Origin: Massilia sp. Leaf139
GTDB lineage: Bacteria > Pseudomonadota > Gammaproteobacteria > Burkholderiales > Burkholderiaceae_D
Direction: 5' to 3'
Assembly: GCF_001424165.1 (NCBI RefSeq)
Contig: NZ_LMOJ01000027.1
Coordinates: 62,001 to 126,000 of the forward strand
DNA length: 64,000 nt
Positions 49,626 through 57,565 of this stretch are shown in pieces. Each line of letters starts with the position of its first letter. The first letter of the stretch is position 1. A program made the position numbers and the translations under genes. Below the pieces are notes generated by a model. It had not been told where the DNA came from. It was given only the letters and a program-made list of their open reading frames with translations, and ran no database searches.

Positions 49626-50561
49626 ATGCTGCAGACTCCGCTCACGATCCAACGGCTGTACGACGATAACCGCGACAGCCTGCAACTGGGCTGGTTCGCC
49701 GGCTTTCCTGGCGGCGAGCGGCTGATCTCGGGCGACGTCGCCTCGGCCGCCGACCAGGTCGGCCACCTGAACCTGATCCACCCGGGCCGCATCCAGGTCT
49801 TCGGGCACCAGGAACTAAATTACTATCACCGCCTCAAATCGAGTTCGCGCAGCCATGTGATCGGCGAACTGATCGGCGGCGGCCCGCCGGCCCTGATCAT
49901 CGCGCAGGGTCTGGAAACGCCGCCCGACATCCTCGCCATCTGCGACGAGCAGAACATCCCGCTGTTTTCGACCCCGCTGCCGGCCGCCCAGGTCATCGAC
50001 TTCCTGCGCGTGTATCTCTCGAAGAAACTCGCCCAGCGCGTGATCATGCACGGCGTCTTCATGGACGTGCTCGGCGTAGGCGTGCTGATCACCGGCGACT
50101 CCGGCCTCGGCAAGAGCGAACTGGGCCTGGAACTGATTTCGCGCTCGCACGGCCTGGTCGCCGACGACGCCGTCGAATTCTCGCGCATCGCGCCCAACAT
50201 GATCGAGGGCCGCTGCCCGCCGCTGCTGCAGAACCTGCTGGAAGTGCGCGGCCTGGGGCTGCTCGACATCAAGGCGATCTTCGGCGAGACGGCGGTGCGC
50301 CGCAAGATGCGCCTGAAACTGATCGTGCACCTCGTGAAGCGCGGCGTGCTCGACGAAGAAGTGGAGCGCCTGCCCTTCCACTTCCCGACCGAAGAGGTGC
50401 TGGGACTGCCGATCCGCAAGGTCGTCATCCCCGTCGCCGCCGGCCGCAACATCGCGGTGCTGCTCGAGGCCGCTGTGCGCAACACGATCCTGCAACTGCG
50501 CGGGATCGATACGCTGCAGGAGTTCATGGAGCGGCAACGGCAAGCGATGAGCGGAGATTGA
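49626..50561 (+). CDS. hprK: HPr kinase/phosphorylase
   Basis: A 311-residue enzyme phosphorylating and dephosphorylating HPr on serine. The Walker A loop GDSGLGKS is at residues 157-164, preceded by the catalytic His in MHGVF, and the family signature EVRGLGLLDI follows. Betaproteobacteria lack carbohydrate CcpA control, so HprK probably links the PTS-Ntr and central metabolism; this is inferred. The last ~27 bases of the gene lie in the first copy of a 75-base direct repeat that recurs downstream. Confidence 0.93.
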   Translation: MLQTPLTIQRLYDDNRDSLQLGWFAGFPGGERLISGDVASAADQVGHLNLIHPGRIQVFGHQELNYYHRLKSSSRSHVIGELIGGGPPALIIAQGLETPPDILAICDEQNIPLFSTPLPAAQVIDFLRVYLSKKLAQRVIMHGVFMDVLGVGVLITGDSGLGKSELGLELISRSHGLVADDAVEFSRIAPNMIEGRCPPLLQNLLEVRGLGLLDIKAIFGETAVRRKMRLKLIVHLVKRGVLDEEVERLPFHFPTEEVLGLPIRKVVIPVAAGRNIAVLLEAAVRNTILQLRGIDTLQEFMERQRQAMSGD

Positions 50562-50715
50562 GTGTTGCTAAGGAGTCTGCCCTTGCAAGGGCAGACCGTT
50601 ACGCAGGCGCGGGACATGTCCCGCGAAACCCCTGCTTCACCAACGGCAAGCGATGAGCGGAGATTGAGTGTTGCTAAGGAGTCTGCCCTTGCAAGGGCAG
50701 ACCGTTACGCAGGCG
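50535..50715. repeat. 75-base direct repeat with internal perfect palindromes
   Basis: Copies are 50535-50609 and 50641-50715, separated by 31 bases. Each contains a 22-base perfect palindrome (half-site GTCTGCCCTTG). The spacer region holds a 16-base palindrome GCGGGACATGTCCCGC at 50608-50623. The first copy includes the hprK stop; the second lies upstream of rapZ. The rest of the 50562-50838 gap shows no gene. Confidence 0.92.
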
Positions 50716-50838
50716 ATGAGCGGGAATTAAGACTGCACATTCTCCGCTAACTGGTGCGATCGGAACGTATGCACCCCTAACCGGTCAAAATCGGGACGAT
50801 CGGCGACAAAGCGCTAACGGTTGCGGTATCATCGAGCC

Positions 50839-51699
50839 ATGCACATCGTTCTCATTACCGGTATCTCCGGCTCGGGCAAATCGGTTGCCCTGAATGTCCT
50901 GGAAGACGCGGGTTACTACTGCGTCGACAACCTGCCGCCGGCCTTGCTGCCGCAGCTGGTCAAGACGACGTCCGCAGGCACGGCCAAGCTGGCCGTCGCG
51001 GTCGACGCGCGCAGCGCCGAGTCGCTGGTCGAACTGCCGCTCACGGTGCGTACGCTGAAGGAAGAAGGCCACCAGGTGAAGGTGCTGTTCCTTACCTCGA
51101 GTACCCATTCGCTGGTCGCGCGCTTTTCGGAAACGCGGCGCAGCCACCCGCTGTCGCATACCCTGATGCCGGGCGAGAATCCGGCCTCGCGGCGCACCCT
51201 GATCGAGTGCATCGCCGAAGAACGCGAGCGCCTCGCGGCCATCGAGCAGCTCGGCCACGTGATCGATACTTCGGAAGCCTCGGCGAATAAACTGCGCGCC
51301 TGGATCAAGGAACTAGCCGAGGTGCAGCATGCGCCGCTGACCCTGTTCTTCGAATCCTTCGCCTTCAAGGTCGGCGTGCCGCTCGACGCCGATTTTGTGT
51401 TCGACGTGCGCGCCATCCCGAACCCGTATTACGACCTGGCCCTGCGCCCGCTGACCGGCAAGGACGCCCCCGTCATCGCCTTCCTAGACGCCCAGCCGAG
51501 CGCCACCGAGATGCTGCAAGACATCTGCAAATTCGTCGAGAAGTGGCTGCCTTCGTTCAAGACCGACAACCGCAGCTACCTGACGGTGGCCGTGGGCTGC
51601 ACGGGCGGGCAGCATCGCTCGGTGTACATGGCGGAGCGATTGGCTGCCTACTTCAATGAGACCGAACGGGTCGTGCTGCGGCATCGCGAGCAGTCGTAG
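50839..51699 (+). CDS. rapZ: RNase adapter protein RapZ
   Basis: A 286-residue P-loop protein. Walker A is GISGSGKS (8-15), and the C-terminal domain contains GCTGGQHRSVYMAERLA. In E. coli RapZ directs RNase E to sRNA GlmZ and thus tunes amino-sugar synthesis; the betaproteobacterial role is not established. The start ATG giving MHIVLITG is the family start. It belongs with ptsN and hprK functionally, but 277 bases of repeat-containing DNA intervene. A type B repeat pair follows 28 bases after the stop. Confidence 0.93.
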   Translation: MHIVLITGISGSGKSVALNVLEDAGYYCVDNLPPALLPQLVKTTSAGTAKLAVAVDARSAESLVELPLTVRTLKEEGHQVKVLFLTSSTHSLVARFSETRRSHPLSHTLMPGENPASRRTLIECIAEERERLAAIEQLGHVIDTSEASANKLRAWIKELAEVQHAPLTLFFESFAFKVGVPLDADFVFDVRAIPNPYYDLALRPLTGKDAPVIAFLDAQPSATEMLQDICKFVEKWLPSFKTDNRSYLTVAVGCTGGQHRSVYMAERLAAYFNETERVVLRHREQS

Positions 51700-51727
51700 A
51701 ATTTACATTGATATTGGCCGCATCCAC

Positions 51728-51894
51728 GTAGGGTGGTCGGCTCCACCCGAAAATAATGATCGACGCAGCGTATGCGCCGCCCACGCGTTCAACGTACGTG
51801 TGAACCGACGCGCATGTTCATACGGCGGTTGAACGCGTGGGCGGCGCCGGCGTTACCGGGTGCTCCGACACCCGGGTGGAGCCGACCACCCTAC
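51728..51894. repeat. Type B interspersed repeat, forward then reversed unit
   Basis: A forward unit (51728-51793) and a reversed unit (51828-51894) share ~66-67-base sequences with those at 47.6-47.8 kb, in the opposite arrangement. The right end lies one base from the stop codon of the next gene. Confidence 0.85.
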
Positions 51895-51895
51895 A

Positions 51896-52981
51896 TCACA
51901 CCAAATGCCGCAGCGGATGCGCATGCTCCGGCCACACCGGTTCGAAGAATCTCTCCACCATCTCCGGCGTCACCTCTTCAAGGCGAGGGGGATTCCACTG
52001 CGGCGCATTGTCCTTGTCGATCACCAGCGCGCGCACGCCTTCCAGCACTTCGCCGTGTTCGAAATTGCGGCGCACCAGCGAGCGCTCCATGCGCAGGCAG
52101 TCGGCGACGTCCATCGATGCGCCGCGCAGCAGCATCTCGTGGGTCACGCACATCATCAAAGGCGAACGCTGGCGCATCGCAGCGAGCGCCTTTTGCAGGA
52201 ACGGATGCTCACCCTTTTCCAGCGAGGCCATGATCGCCGCCACCGAGCCGGCGCCGAAATGCCCGTCGATCGCAGGGCGCTGCGCTTCCAATGTGCCGAC
52301 GCCCGCGTCCGCGGCAAAGCGTGCGGCGAACGAACGGATTGCGTCCGCCAGTTGCGCGCCCGGCGTCGCCTCGATCAGCGCATTCAGTTCGGCCAATTGC
52401 GCGCCCGGCACGAAGGCATCGGCCAGGCCGACATACAGGGCGTCGGCGGCGCCGATCGTCAGGCCTGTGAGACCCAGGTAATTGCCGAGCTGCCCAGGCG
52501 CATGCGACAAGAAATGGCTGCCGCCGACATCCGGGAACAGGCCGATGTTCACTTCCGGCATCGCCATTTTCGTGCGCTCGGTAACGATGCGCAGGCCGGT
52601 CTCGGGGCCGCCCTGGGCGATGCCCATGCCGCCGCCCATCACTACGCCATCCATGATCGAGATATAGGGTTTCCGATAGAAATGGATCAGGTGGTTCAGC
52701 GCGTATTCTTCCGTGAAAAAATCCTCCAGCAGCGCGCTGTTGCCGGTCGGCGTGGCGTGACCGGCCTCGAAGAAGAAGCGGATGTCGCCGCCGGCGCACA
52801 GGGCTTTTTCGCTGCTGCTGGTCAGTACCACCGCGGCGACGGATGCGTCGTCGCGCCAGGCCAGCAGGACGTCGGTCAGGCGCCGCACCATGGCCAGTGA
52901 GAGGGAGTTCAGGGCTTTCGGACGGTCGAGCGTGATGATGCCGGTGCCGTTGGCAACGCGGGTCAGGACATGGTCGGTCAT
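51896..52981 (-). CDS. Enoyl-CoA hydratase/isomerase family, 3-hydroxyisobutyryl-CoA hydrolase-like
   Basis: A 361-residue crotonase-fold protein of the ECH_2 type. The N-terminal GTGIITLDRPKALNSLS and the oxyanion-loop KALCAGGDIRFF, GGGMGIAQ and the catalytic PEVNIGLFPDVGGSHFL blocks are those of 3-hydroxyisobutyryl-CoA hydrolase in valine degradation. The long C-terminal half (~190-361) is also family-typical. The start is the ATG giving MTDHVLTR. No valine-degradation neighbours are present. It is separated from hpf by a terminator, so it is probably transcribed alone. Confidence 0.87.
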   Translation of the reverse strand: MTDHVLTRVANGTGIITLDRPKALNSLSLAMVRRLTDVLLAWRDDASVAAVVLTSSSEKALCAGGDIRFFFEAGHATPTGNSALLEDFFTEEYALNHLIHFYRKPYISIMDGVVMGGGMGIAQGGPETGLRIVTERTKMAMPEVNIGLFPDVGGSHFLSHAPGQLGNYLGLTGLTIGAADALYVGLADAFVPGAQLAELNALIEATPGAQLADAIRSFAARFAADAGVGTLEAQRPAIDGHFGAGSVAAIMASLEKGEHPFLQKALAAMRQRSPLMMCVTHEMLLRGASMDVADCLRMERSLVRRNFEHGEVLEGVRALVIDKDNAPQWNPPRLEEVTPEMVERFFEPVWPEHAHPLRHLV

Positions 52982-53044
52982 GGTGAGCAGGATGATGGAA
53001 AAGACATGCATTTTACCCAAGACGGAGCCGGACTCCCGAAATTG

Positions 53045-53067
53045 AAAAGGGCGCCTCCCGGCGCCCT
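53045..53067 (-). terminator. Rho-independent terminator after hpf
   Basis: Minus-strand seven-pair stem GGGCGCC-loop-GGCGCCC followed by TTTTC. It lies 26 bases after the hpf stop and ends the kdsD-to-hpf gene run. Confidence 0.82.
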
Positions 53068-53092
53068 CGTTCAGACGGTGCGTGGTGCGCGA

Positions 53093-53449
53093 TCAGATCG
53101 CAGCAGCGGCCTCTCCGCCCTCAGGACGGCGCTTGAGCGCCTCGTGACTATGGTTTTGCAGCATCGATTTGTATTTCATCACCTGGCGGTCGAGCCTGTC
53201 CATCAGGAGGTCGATCGCGGCATACAGGTCTTGCGCCACACTTTCCACGTGTACTGTCTTGCCTGACAGGCGCAGGTTAATCTCGGCTTTTTGCCTTTTG
53301 TCTTTTTCGGTGAGATTGTCGATCGCGAGGATCACATGGGAATCGATCACTTGATCGAAATGGCGGGTGATGCGTTCGAGCTTGTTCTGTACGTATTCAC
53401 GGATGGCGGGGGTGACATCGAGGTGGTGGCCACTGATGGTGAGATTCAT
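53093..53449 (-). CDS. hpf: Ribosome hibernation-promoting factor
   Basis: A 118-residue protein binding the 30S A/P site and promoting 100S ribosome dimers or inactive 70S in stationary phase. The opening MNLTISGHHLDVTPAIREYV and the C-terminal AIDLLMDRLDRQVMKYK are diagnostic. Length exceeds short E. coli HPF (95 residues) by a small charged tail (EALKRRPEGGEAAAAI). The ATG with AGGAG five bases upstream was chosen over the preceding GTG. It follows rpoN by ~60 bases, the usual arrangement. Confidence 0.93.
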   Translation of the reverse strand: MNLTISGHHLDVTPAIREYVQNKLERITRHFDQVIDSHVILAIDNLTEKDKRQKAEINLRLSGKTVHVESVAQDLYAAIDLLMDRLDRQVMKYKSMLQNHSHEALKRRPEGGEAAAAI

Positions 53450-53511
53450 ACACACTCCTTTGATAAATGCGCGGCGCCGCCTGGCGCTTGGGACGCACGT
53501 GGGAGCCGCTG

Positions 53512-54984
53512 TTACAAGGATTTGCGGAGACTGACGGGAGGTATCTTGAGCGCCTCGCGGTATTTTGCAACCGTGCGGCGCGCAATGACCATGCCTTGTT
53601 CACCGAGCATTTCCGCGATCTTGCTGTCGGATAATGGGTTCTTTGGGTCCTCTGCTCCTGTCAGCTGCGCAATGAGCGCCCGTATCGCCGTCGACGATGC
53701 TTCGCCCCCCGCTTCGGTGGCGACATGGCTTCCGAAGAAATACTTCAGCTCAAACATGCCGTGCGGGGTCAGCATGAATTTCTGAGTTGTTACACGAGAA
53801 ATGGTGCTCTCGTGCAGACCCAGTGTATCAGCAATCTCACGAAGCACAAGGGGACGCATGGCAACCGCGCCATGGCTGAAAAAGTTCTTCTGACGCTCTA
53901 CAATTGCCTGCGAAACACGCAGAATCGTGTCGAAGCGCTGGCGCATATTCTTGATGAGCCACTTCGCTTCCTGCAGCTGCGCGCTCATTTGCCCTTCGCC
54001 TTTTCCGCCCTTGAGCAGCTGGGCATAGACGTTGTTCACGCGCAGGCGCGGCATGACTTCGTTGTTGAGCGAGACGATCCAGCCGTTCTTCGATTTCCGG
54101 ACAATCACGTCCGGAACGACGTAGTCCGACACGCTCGATGCAAAGGCCGCGCCGGGGTGCGGATTGCACTGGCGGATCACGGCTTGGGCTTCGCGCAGGT
54201 CTTCGTCGTCGCAGTCGAGCGCCTTTTTCAGCTTGGTGAATTCGCGCTGCGCGAACCAGCTCAGGTAGCCCTCGACAATCTTGAGAGCCATGCGCCGCGT
54301 CACCAGCGGCACGCCAGGCATGCTGCGGATCTGCAGCGCCAGGCACTCGGCCGCGCTGCGCGCGCCGACGCCGACCGGATCGAGGCTCTGCACCAGCGCC
54401 AGCGCGCAGCGCAGCTCGTCCATTTCGACTTCAAGTTCTTCCGGCAGGCGCGCATGGATCTCGTCGAGCTGCTCTTCCAGGTAGCCGTTGTCGTCGATGG
54501 CGTCGATCACGAGTTCGGCCAGCGCGCGGTCGCGCGCCGTGACGCCGGTGACGCGGATCTGCTCGCACAGGTGCTCGCGCAGGGTCACGCCGATGGCGCC
54601 CAGTTGCGGCCGGCCGTCGTCGTCGCCCTCGCCGCCCGCGCTGCGGCTGCCCTCGCCCCAGTCGCCCTCGGACTCGCCGCGTTCGACATCGCCGCCGCCG
54701 TCCAGGCCTTCGCCCGCGTCCGCCGCCGGCGCGCCTTCGTCGGCGCCCGGCGCCGGAGCCTCGGCCGGCTGCACCGGGGCGTCGTTGATGGCGCCGTCGG
54801 CCAGCAGGCGCACCGAATGGTCGAGCGGATCGTCGAGCCGCTCGAGCAGCGGATTGTCCGACAGGATTTGCTCGATCTCCTGGTGCAGTTCGAGCGTGGA
54901 CAGCTGCAGCAGGCGGATCGACTGTTGTAGCTGCGGCGTGAGCGCCAGGTGCTGCGAAGTCCGAAGTTGCAGTGACTGTTTCAT
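53512..54984 (-). CDS. rpoN: RNA polymerase sigma-54 factor
   Basis: A 490-residue sigma-54. Region I is Gln/Leu-rich (QLQQSIRLLQLSTLELHQEI, residues ~18-37). An acidic, Gly/Asp/Glu-rich region II spans ~65-130. The core-binding and HTH region carries LREIADTLGLHESTISRVT, and the C-terminal RpoN box ARRTVAKYRE is intact (~472-481). It directs transcription needing AAA+ activators. It lies 26 bases downstream of lptB and upstream of hpf. No overlap with lptB exists. The acidic region is unusually long, rich in GEG/GDDD repeats. Confidence 0.95.
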   Translation of the reverse strand: MKQSLQLRTSQHLALTPQLQQSIRLLQLSTLELHQEIEQILSDNPLLERLDDPLDHSVRLLADGAINDAPVQPAEAPAPGADEGAPAADAGEGLDGGGDVERGESEGDWGEGSRSAGGEGDDDGRPQLGAIGVTLREHLCEQIRVTGVTARDRALAELVIDAIDDNGYLEEQLDEIHARLPEELEVEMDELRCALALVQSLDPVGVGARSAAECLALQIRSMPGVPLVTRRMALKIVEGYLSWFAQREFTKLKKALDCDDEDLREAQAVIRQCNPHPGAAFASSVSDYVVPDVIVRKSKNGWIVSLNNEVMPRLRVNNVYAQLLKGGKGEGQMSAQLQEAKWLIKNMRQRFDTILRVSQAIVERQKNFFSHGAVAMRPLVLREIADTLGLHESTISRVTTQKFMLTPHGMFELKYFFGSHVATEAGGEASSTAIRALIAQLTGAEDPKNPLSDSKIAEMLGEQGMVIARRTVAKYREALKIPPVSLRKSL

Positions 54985-55010
54985 GTTTCCGCTTCGATTC
55001 CGTTCGGTTG

Positions 55011-55775
55011 CTACATGCGGAAGTGTTCGCCCAGGTAGACGCGCCGTACCGACTCGTCGGCGATGATATCGTCGGGACGTCCCGACGCCAGCACCGCGCC
55101 CTGGTTGATGATGTAGGCGCGGTCGCAGATGCCCAGCGTCTCGCGCACGTTATGGTCGGTGATCAGGACGCCGATGCCGCGCTCCTTCAGGAAGCGCACG
55201 ATGCGCTGGATCTCGATCACCGCGATCGGATCGACACCGGCAAAGGGTTCGTCGAGCAGCACGAAGCGCGGGTTGGTGGCCAGCGCGCGTGCGATCTCGA
55301 CGCGGCGGCGTTCGCCGCCCGACAGCGACAGCGCCGGATTCTCGCGCAGCTTCTCGATTTGGAGTTCGGCCAGGAGAGAGTCCAAGCGCGCGTCGATGGC
55401 GGCCCGCGTGAGCGACTTGCCGTTCTCGTCGTGCTGCAGTTCCAGCACGGCGCGGATATTGTCTTCCACCGTCAGCTTGCGGAACACCGAGGCTTCCTGC
55501 GGCAGGTACGATAACCCCATCACCGCGCGCCGGTGGATCGGCAGGCTCGAGATGTCGGCGCCGTTGATCTCGATGGTGCCGGCGTCCGAGGGCACCAGGC
55601 CGACGATCATGTAGAACGAGGTGGTCTTGCCGGCGCCGTTCGGCCCGAGCAGGCCGACGACTTCGCCGCAGCCCACTTCGAGCGAGACGTCGCGCACGAC
55701 CAGGCGCTTGCCGTAACTTTTTTGCAGCCCGCGGACGACCAGGGTGCTGTGACTGTCAGGTACCACTTTCATCAT
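55011..55775 (-). CDS. lptB: LPS export ABC transporter ATP-binding protein
   Basis: A ~254-residue ATPase powering LptB2FG-driven extraction of lipopolysaccharide from the inner membrane. Walker A is GPNGAGKTT, the signature LSGGERRRVEIARAL, Walker B FVLLDEPFAGVDP, and the H-loop LITDHNVRETL. The ATG overlaps the lptA stop as ATGA; a second ATG directly follows and is equally possible (253 residues). The transmembrane partners LptF and LptG are not in the window. Coupled translation with lptA suggests stoichiometric production. Confidence 0.94.
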   Translation of the reverse strand: MMKVVPDSHSTLVVRGLQKSYGKRLVVRDVSLEVGCGEVVGLLGPNGAGKTTSFYMIVGLVPSDAGTIEINGADISSLPIHRRAVMGLSYLPQEASVFRKLTVEDNIRAVLELQHDENGKSLTRAAIDARLDSLLAELQIEKLRENPALSLSGGERRRVEIARALATNPRFVLLDEPFAGVDPIAVIEIQRIVRFLKERGIGVLITDHNVRETLGICDRAYIINQGAVLASGRPDDIIADESVRRVYLGEHFRM

Positions 55776-56389
55776 TTCTTTCCTGCTGCTGCCGGCGCCG
55801 CGGCGGGTGCTGCCGATGGGGCCGATGGGGCCGCTGCGGCCGGCGCCGCCGTCGTACGGCGCGGCGCGATGATCAGGGTGCCGCGGCCGCCGCCGACCTT
55901 GCTCTCGCCGCTGGCGTCGTTGCGCACGGTCGCCACTTCGCGGCGGCTGTCGTAGGAGATGTAGGCGCCATCGAGTTCGTTGGTCAGGCGCCCGTTTTCG
56001 AGTTCCTTCACCACCGCTTTCGAGAACAGCTTGACCACTTCGACCCGCTCGTCGTACTCGATGCGCTCGGCCTGGCCTTCCATCCACAGGTCGGGGCCGC
56101 CGTCGCGTTTCTGGCGGAAGGTGGCGACGCGGCCCGGGGCCGAGGTCAGCGTCACGCTCATGTAGCCTTCCGGGGTTTCCTTGATGAGCGCGCGGTCGGA
56201 TTTCAGGGTCAAGGTGCCGCGCGTGAGCACGACGTTGCCGGTCACGATGCGGGTCTGCGTGACTTCGTCCACGTCGAGCGAGTCGAAGCTGACCACGGCC
56301 TGCTTGAGCGAATCGGCGCGCTCGGCCTGGGCCGTCGACAGCGACAGCGACAGCAGCGAAACGAAAGCGGCGGCGAAGAGTTTTTTCAT
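55772..56389 (-). CDS. lptA: Periplasmic LPS transport protein LptA
   Basis: A ~205-residue periplasmic protein forming the bridge for lipopolysaccharide between LptC and LptD. A signal peptide (MKKLFAAAFVSLLSLSLSTAQA) precedes the OstA-type beta-jellyroll (VVSFDSLDVDEVTQTRIVTG, then RALIKETPEGYMS). The C-terminus is an Ala/Pro-rich tail. I preferred the ATG giving MKKLF, nine bases after AGGA, to an ATG three codons upstream that abuts the Shine-Dalgarno. It lies between lptC and lptB with near-zero gaps. Confidence 0.9.
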   Translation of the reverse strand: MKKLFAAAFVSLLSLSLSTAQAERADSLKQAVVSFDSLDVDEVTQTRIVTGNVVLTRGTLTLKSDRALIKETPEGYMSVTLTSAPGRVATFRQKRDGGPDLWMEGQAERIEYDERVEVVKLFSKAVVKELENGRLTNELDGAYISYDSRREVATVRNDASGESKVGGGRGTLIIAPRRTTAAPAAAAPSAPSAAPAAAPAAAGKK

Positions 56390-56403
56390 AAAGCGCATTC
56401 CTG

Positions 56404-57018
56404 TTATTGGGGTGGTGCCTGCGGCTGGCGCGGCGGATAAACGATCTGGCCGCGTCCGCCGAGGTGCAGCTTCTGGGTCGGGTTCTCGGCCACCATGCCG
56501 ACTCCGTGCGCCGTGGCGGCGCCGAGCGTCATCTGCACGGGACGGTCGGTCTTGACGATCTCGTCGTCGGCCAGCACAGTGAGCGCTTCGGTGCGCGCGT
56601 GCAGGGCTTCGCTGGTCGGCGTGGCCGGGCGCTTGATGTCGACGTTGCCCATCAATTCGACGCGGTTCTCGCCATGGTAGACCTGGCCGCGGTCGGCGTG
56701 CATGGTCATGCGCGGACGCTCGGGCGCCATGCTCTCGACGACCGGTTTGGTGATCTCGGAAACGTCGTTGTGCGGATGGTGGGCCAGGCGCGCGCCCGAC
56801 ATCACGTAGCGCGGCACGCCGTTCTCCGTCATGCGCACGAAGCTGAAGTTCTCGACGATGTAATCGGGCTCGTTCTGGTTGTTCCCCATGCCGGGCGCGT
56901 CGTCCGAATCGAAGGCCTGCAGCAGCCAGAAGCTGCCGAAGGCGAAGAACACGGCCGTCAGCATCAGCGCCAGCGTGCGCCAGCGGTGCGCGGTGCGTTT
57001 GTTCACGTAGGTCGCCAT
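56404..57018 (-). CDS. lptC: LPS export protein LptC
   Basis: A 204-residue bitopic protein handing lipopolysaccharide to LptA. One N-terminal membrane helix (TLALMLTAVFFAFGSFWLLQ, ~15-34) is followed by a periplasmic beta-jellyroll with EPDYIVENFSFVRMTENG, RYVMSGARLAHHP and the core GNVDIKRPATP. Sequence conservation in this family is low, but its place between kdsC and lptA is diagnostic. The start ATG is 13 bases after the kdsC stop. Confidence 0.9.
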   Translation of the reverse strand: MATYVNKRTAHRWRTLALMLTAVFFAFGSFWLLQAFDSDDAPGMGNNQNEPDYIVENFSFVRMTENGVPRYVMSGARLAHHPHNDVSEITKPVVESMAPERPRMTMHADRGQVYHGENRVELMGNVDIKRPATPTSEALHARTEALTVLADDEIVKTDRPVQMTLGAATAHGVGMVAENPTQKLHLGGRGQIVYPPRQPQAPPQ

Positions 57019-57031
57019 GCCGTCATGCCTA

Positions 57032-57562
57032 TCACGCGAAATACGGCGCGAGCGCCGCTTCGTAGGTGCCCTGGGCGCGCATCACCATGTCGCACACTTC
57101 GCGCACGGCGCCGCGTCCGCCGCCGGCCTTGGTCACGTAATGGGCGCGGTGCTGCACTTCCGGGTGCCCGGTCGGCACCGTGACGGCGAAGCCGACTTTC
57201 GTCAGCAGCGGCAGGTCGATCACGTCGTCGCCGATGTAGCCGCACTGCTCGGCCGTGAGGTTCAGCTGCGCCAGCAGTTCGGCAAACGCGACGCGCTTGT
57301 CGTGGAAACCCTGCCAGACGTGGGTAATGCCCAGATCCTTGGCGCGCGCCACCACGATCGGCGACTTGCGGGCGCTGATGATGGCGGTGGCGACGCCGGT
57401 CTTCTGCAGCAGCTGGATGCCCAGGCCGTCGAGGACGTTGAAGGTCTTGGTGATCTCTCCGTCCGGGCCGTAGGTCAGGCTGCCGTCGGTCAGGATGCCG
57501 TCGACGTCGAAGATCATGACCTTCACGCGCGCGGCGCGCTCCATGTGTGCGAGGGGCGTCAT
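57032..57562 (-). CDS. kdsC: 3-deoxy-D-manno-octulosonate 8-phosphate phosphatase
   Basis: A 176-residue HAD-family phosphatase making Kdo for the lipopolysaccharide core. Motif I is FDVDGILTDG (18-27, nucleophile Asp19), with IISARKSP as motif II and IGDDVIDLPLL as the metal-binding motif. The ATG at 57562 was used because the upstream frame begins with TTG and the preceding gene's stop is four bases away. It is between kdsD and lptC, the usual gram-negative order. Confidence 0.94.
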   Translation of the reverse strand: MTPLAHMERAARVKVMIFDVDGILTDGSLTYGPDGEITKTFNVLDGLGIQLLQKTGVATAIISARKSPIVVARAKDLGITHVWQGFHDKRVAFAELLAQLNLTAEQCGYIGDDVIDLPLLTKVGFAVTVPTGHPEVQHRAHYVTKAGGGRGAVREVCDMVMRAQGTYEAALAPYFA

Positions 57563-57565
57563 CAA

